From Phycisphaerae bacterium (GTDB lineage: Bacteria; Planctomycetota; Phycisphaerae; UBA1845), in assembly GCA_030429365.1 (NCBI GenBank), contig JAUIEW010000005.1, positions 1-55,169 of the forward strand: a DNA stretch of 55,169 nt. The letters run 5' to 3'. How positions within the stretch are numbered: position 1 is the stretch's first letter; each line of letters starts with the position of its first letter. The notes beneath the pieces were generated by a model. It was not told where the DNA came from and ran no database searches. It was given only the letters and a program-made list of their open reading frames with translations. Of the stretch, positions 52,156-55,169 are shown one piece after another. The translations under genes and the position numbers were made by a program.

Positions 52156-54906
52156 ATGTCTGTTCTGTTGAACGACGACATCGCGCATTTGGACATGCTC
52201 CTTGAGCAGGTGGTTCGCCGCGGGTTGGGCGATGCGTCATGCGCCACCTATGCGGAGTTGGTTGATCTTTGCAAACGCGCCCAAACTGCGGACGAGAGTT
52301 CCGATGCTGCCCAATCCAAGTCCCCGGAGCAGAACCATCTCAGGGATCAAGCCGCTTCGATCATCGCCAAGCTCGATGTGGCCGACATCCGCAATTTGCT
52401 CAAGACGCTCACGCTGCGATTTCATTTGGTCAACAAAGCCGAGCAGGTTGAAATCATTCGCATCAACCGGCAGCGCGAACGCGACGCCAGTGCCGAGAAA
52501 CCGCGGGCTGAATCCATCGCCGACGCCATCGCCCAGTTGAAGCGGCGCGGTCTGTCGCTTGATCGCGTGCTGAAAGTCCTCAATCGTCTCGACATTCAAC
52601 CGACCCTGACAGCCCACCCGACCGAAGCGCGCCGGCGCAGCGTGCTCCGCAATCAGAAGCGGGTGGCCAACGCGTTGCTGCTACGTCACGACAAAACCCA
52701 AGCGGCTGCGGAGGCCAAGCAAAACGCCGAGCAGATCGTGCGCGACGTGTTCTTGATGTTCGCCACCGATGAGGTGCGGGCGGAGCGGCCCCACGTGATC
52801 ACGGAAGTGCGCAACGGCTTGTATTTTCTCAACGGCGCGATCTGGGATGCAGTACCGCAACTTTATCGCGACCTGGGCGGCGCGCTCGAAACGCATTACG
52901 ACGCCACGCCGCCGATGTCGAGCTTCCTGCGGTACCGGACGTGGATCGGCGGCGACCGCGATGGCAATCCGCTGGTCACCAATGAAGTGACGCGCGGTAC
53001 GCTTCGTGAGCTTCGACAAGCCGTCATCGATCAATTCATCGCCCAGTTGACCGAATTGCGCCACGAACTTTCCATTTCGACCAAGTGTGTCGACGTGTGC
53101 CCGGCACTGTTAGCCGCCATCGACGTGGATGAACAGCGTTGCCCGCTGAGTGAGTCGGATCGAAGCGATCTGCAGTTTGAGCCTTATCGCAAGCGTATTT
53201 TGCAGATGATCGCAAAGCTGCGCGACGCCCGCGGCGATGCCAGTGCCTACACCGCGTCGCAGTTTATTGCGGACATCGCGCTGATGCAGACCTGCCTGGA
53301 TGAATGCGGCTTAGCTGTCATTTCGCAAGGGCGTCTTCGCGATTTGCGCGTTCGGGCTGAGGCGTTTGGATTGCATTTCGCGTCGCTTGATATTCGTCAG
53401 CATAGCGACGTGCATACTGCCGCCGTCGCCGAACTGCTGCGCATCGCCCGCGTGCACACCGACTATGAATCGCTTGGTGAAGATGGTCGTTGCCGGTTGC
53501 TTGGCGAGCAACTTGAAGATCCGCGTCCGCTGCTGCCGCGCGAGGCTGAAGTCTCCGAGGCGACGCGCGACCTGCTCGATTTGTACGAGACGCTTCGCGA
53601 GACCAGTCGAATCACCCCCTCGGCGATCGGCAGTTATATCATCAGCATGACGCACGACGTGAGCGACATGTTGACGGTGCTCGTGTTGATGAAGGAAGCC
53701 GGCTTGTGGCGGATGCGCGGCGGGCGGGTGGAGGCCTCGCCCGATGTGGTGCCGCTGTTTGAAACCATCGACGACCTCGAGCGGGCGCCGGAGTTGATGA
53801 CACGACTTGTCACTCATCCGGCGTATTCCAAGCATCTGGAAGCGAGGCGCCGGCGGCAGGAAATCATGCTCGGTTACTCCGACAGCAACAAGGACGGTGG
53901 TTATTGGATGAGCAACTGGGCGCTGCAAGTGGCTCAGCGAAGGTTGGCGGCTGCGATGCATGAGCAGCAGATCGATTTTCGCTTTTTCCATGGCCGCGGC
54001 GGAACGGTCGGTCGCGGTGGCGGCAGGGCGAACAGGGCGATATTGGCCAGCCCGCCTGAAAGTCGCAACGGTCGAATTCGCTTCACCGAGCAGGGCGAAG
54101 TCATCACGTTTCGCTATGCGCTGCCCGCGATCGCGCGGCGTCATGTCGAGCAGATCGTTCACGCGATGATCATCGGAACAGTTGAGATCGGCGCAGAGGC
54201 ACAAGCGGATGCATCGGGCGGCGGGGATGATGCGAAGATCATGAGTGACATTGCGCGGCACTCGATGGAGGCGTATCGCAAACTGGTCGAGCATCCGGAT
54301 TTCTGGGCGTTTTACACGGGTTGTTCGCCGATCGAGCACATCAGTCGGCTGCCCATTGCGTCGCGGCCCGTGTCGCGCTCGGGTGGGGCGGTTGGGTTGG
54401 ACAACCTGCGAGCGATTCCCTGGGTATTCGCCTGGACGCAGACGCGGTATACGGTTCCTGGCTGGTATGGGCTGGGAACGGCCATCGAAATAGTGACGTC
54501 TGAGGATTCGGGTGCGCTGGCGACGATGCAGCAGTGGTATCGCGAGTGGGATTTCTTCCGAACGGTGATCGACAATGCTCAGCAGGAGATGGCTCGGGCG
54601 CGGTTGATCATCGCGCAGCGCTATGCTGCATTTGTCGAGAAGGGATTGCATGAGACGATCGTCGCGGAGTTCGCCCTTTGCAAGAAGGCGATTCTGGCGA
54701 TTACGGGTCAGGGAAAATTGCTTGATAACAACCGGGTGATTCAACGGGCGATCCACGCGCGCAATCCGTATACGGACGTGTTGAATCTGCTTCAGATTGA
54801 ATTGATGACGCGCTTTCGTGATGGTTCGGATGATGAGGAAGCCGTTCGCGCGGCGCTGTTCTTGAGCATCAACGGTATCGCGGCGGCTATGCAGAGCACG
54901 GGTTAG
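52156..54906 (+). CDS. ppc: Phosphoenolpyruvate carboxylase
   Basis: 916 aa; LTAHPTEARRRSVL, IGGDRDGNPLVT, MLGYSDSNKDGGY, FFHGRGGTVGRGGG. Confidence 0.95.
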   Translation: MSVLLNDDIAHLDMLLEQVVRRGLGDASCATYAELVDLCKRAQTADESSDAAQSKSPEQNHLRDQAASIIAKLDVADIRNLLKTLTLRFHLVNKAEQVEIIRINRQRERDASAEKPRAESIADAIAQLKRRGLSLDRVLKVLNRLDIQPTLTAHPTEARRRSVLRNQKRVANALLLRHDKTQAAAEAKQNAEQIVRDVFLMFATDEVRAERPHVITEVRNGLYFLNGAIWDAVPQLYRDLGGALETHYDATPPMSSFLRYRTWIGGDRDGNPLVTNEVTRGTLRELRQAVIDQFIAQLTELRHELSISTKCVDVCPALLAAIDVDEQRCPLSESDRSDLQFEPYRKRILQMIAKLRDARGDASAYTASQFIADIALMQTCLDECGLAVISQGRLRDLRVRAEAFGLHFASLDIRQHSDVHTAAVAELLRIARVHTDYESLGEDGRCRLLGEQLEDPRPLLPREAEVSEATRDLLDLYETLRETSRITPSAIGSYIISMTHDVSDMLTVLVLMKEAGLWRMRGGRVEASPDVVPLFETIDDLERAPELMTRLVTHPAYSKHLEARRRRQEIMLGYSDSNKDGGYWMSNWALQVAQRRLAAAMHEQQIDFRFFHGRGGTVGRGGGRANRAILASPPESRNGRIRFTEQGEVITFRYALPAIARRHVEQIVHAMIIGTVEIGAEAQADASGGGDDAKIMSDIARHSMEAYRKLVEHPDFWAFYTGCSPIEHISRLPIASRPVSRSGGAVGLDNLRAIPWVFAWTQTRYTVPGWYGLGTAIEIVTSEDSGALATMQQWYREWDFFRTVIDNAQQEMARARLIIAQRYAAFVEKGLHETIVAEFALCKKAILAITGQGKLLDNNRVIQRAIHARNPYTDVLNLLQIELMTRFRDGSDDEEAVRAALFLSINGIAAAMQSTG

Positions 54907-54956
54907 GGCTTCGACGGTTCACGTTGAGGTTTCGCCGACCGAAAACTCTCAATGAA

Positions 54957-54979
54957 CACTGGGTGGCAAGCACCCAGTG
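54957..54979. terminator. Hairpin after ppc (terminator-like or repeat)
   Basis: cactgggtg-gcaag-cacccagtg, perfect 9-bp arms; no T-tract. Confidence 0.5.
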
Positions 54980-55022
54980 ATGCACGTACAGGTTGATTGA
55001 TTTTCAATGAAAAGGGGATGCG

Positions 55023-55169
55023 ATGGGCAAGGCAGCAGCGGGGCAGGCGACGTGGTCGGCGGTTGAGGCGTACGTGAAAGACTGCGTGATCATGCCGGAC
55101 GATGCGCTGGAGCGTTCGCTGATTAAGAGTGCGGAAGCGGGCTTGCCGGAAATTCAGGTGCCGCCGGGT
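55023..55169 (+). CDS. Start of an O-methyltransferase-like gene (truncated by window end)
   Basis: Own translation: MGKAAAGQATWSAVEAYVKDCVIMPDDALERSLIKSAEAGLPEIQVPPG; open to the edge. Confidence 0.5.
   Translation, partial: MGKAAAGQATWSAVEAYVKDCVIMPDDALERSLIKSAEAGLPEIQVPPG

Noticed and set aside
53311-54756. 481-aa minus-strand ORF opposite ppc
   Set aside because: Arg/His-rich antisense of a well-recognised PEP carboxylase; typical high-GC shadow ORF.

Overview
The 55 kb window looks like a Planctomycetota-type chromosome. This is judged from protein style only: zinc-ribbon/coiled-coil proteins, GYF_2-like domain, dockerin-like tails. No database search was possible. Left part (about 1-16.4 kb): metal-homeostasis region with an ArsR regulator, ECF sigma/anti-sigma pair, PepSY protein, SpoIIE-type phosphatase, three TRASH/YHS-like Cys-cluster proteins and a CusCBA-type RND efflux set. 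Middle part (about 16.4-38 kb): gene fragments, a haloperoxidase-like protein, then a compact 8-gene minus-strand operon (33547 to 23116). That operon combines a zinc-ribbon GTPase, a GAP1-like partner, a MotA/ExbB-like channel, two MotB/ExbD-like proteins that each keep an Asp at the transmembrane entry, a GYF_2-like protein, a 980-aa membrane coiled-coil protein and a zinc-ribbon/TM/coiled-coil protein. It sits beside a decayed SF1 helicase and a large serine recombinase and is the best candidate for a poorly described (possibly defence) system. Right part (about 38-55 kb): TetR-controlled RND pump, then an NrtR-controlled NAD/ADP-ribose gene set (pncB, nadE, nrtR, pncA, PARG-like, SPFH, Nudix, kptA) with two clear NrtR-like palindromes, then phosphoenolpyruvate carboxylase and the start of an O-methyltransferase-like gene. 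No rRNA, tRNA or CRISPR array was recognised.
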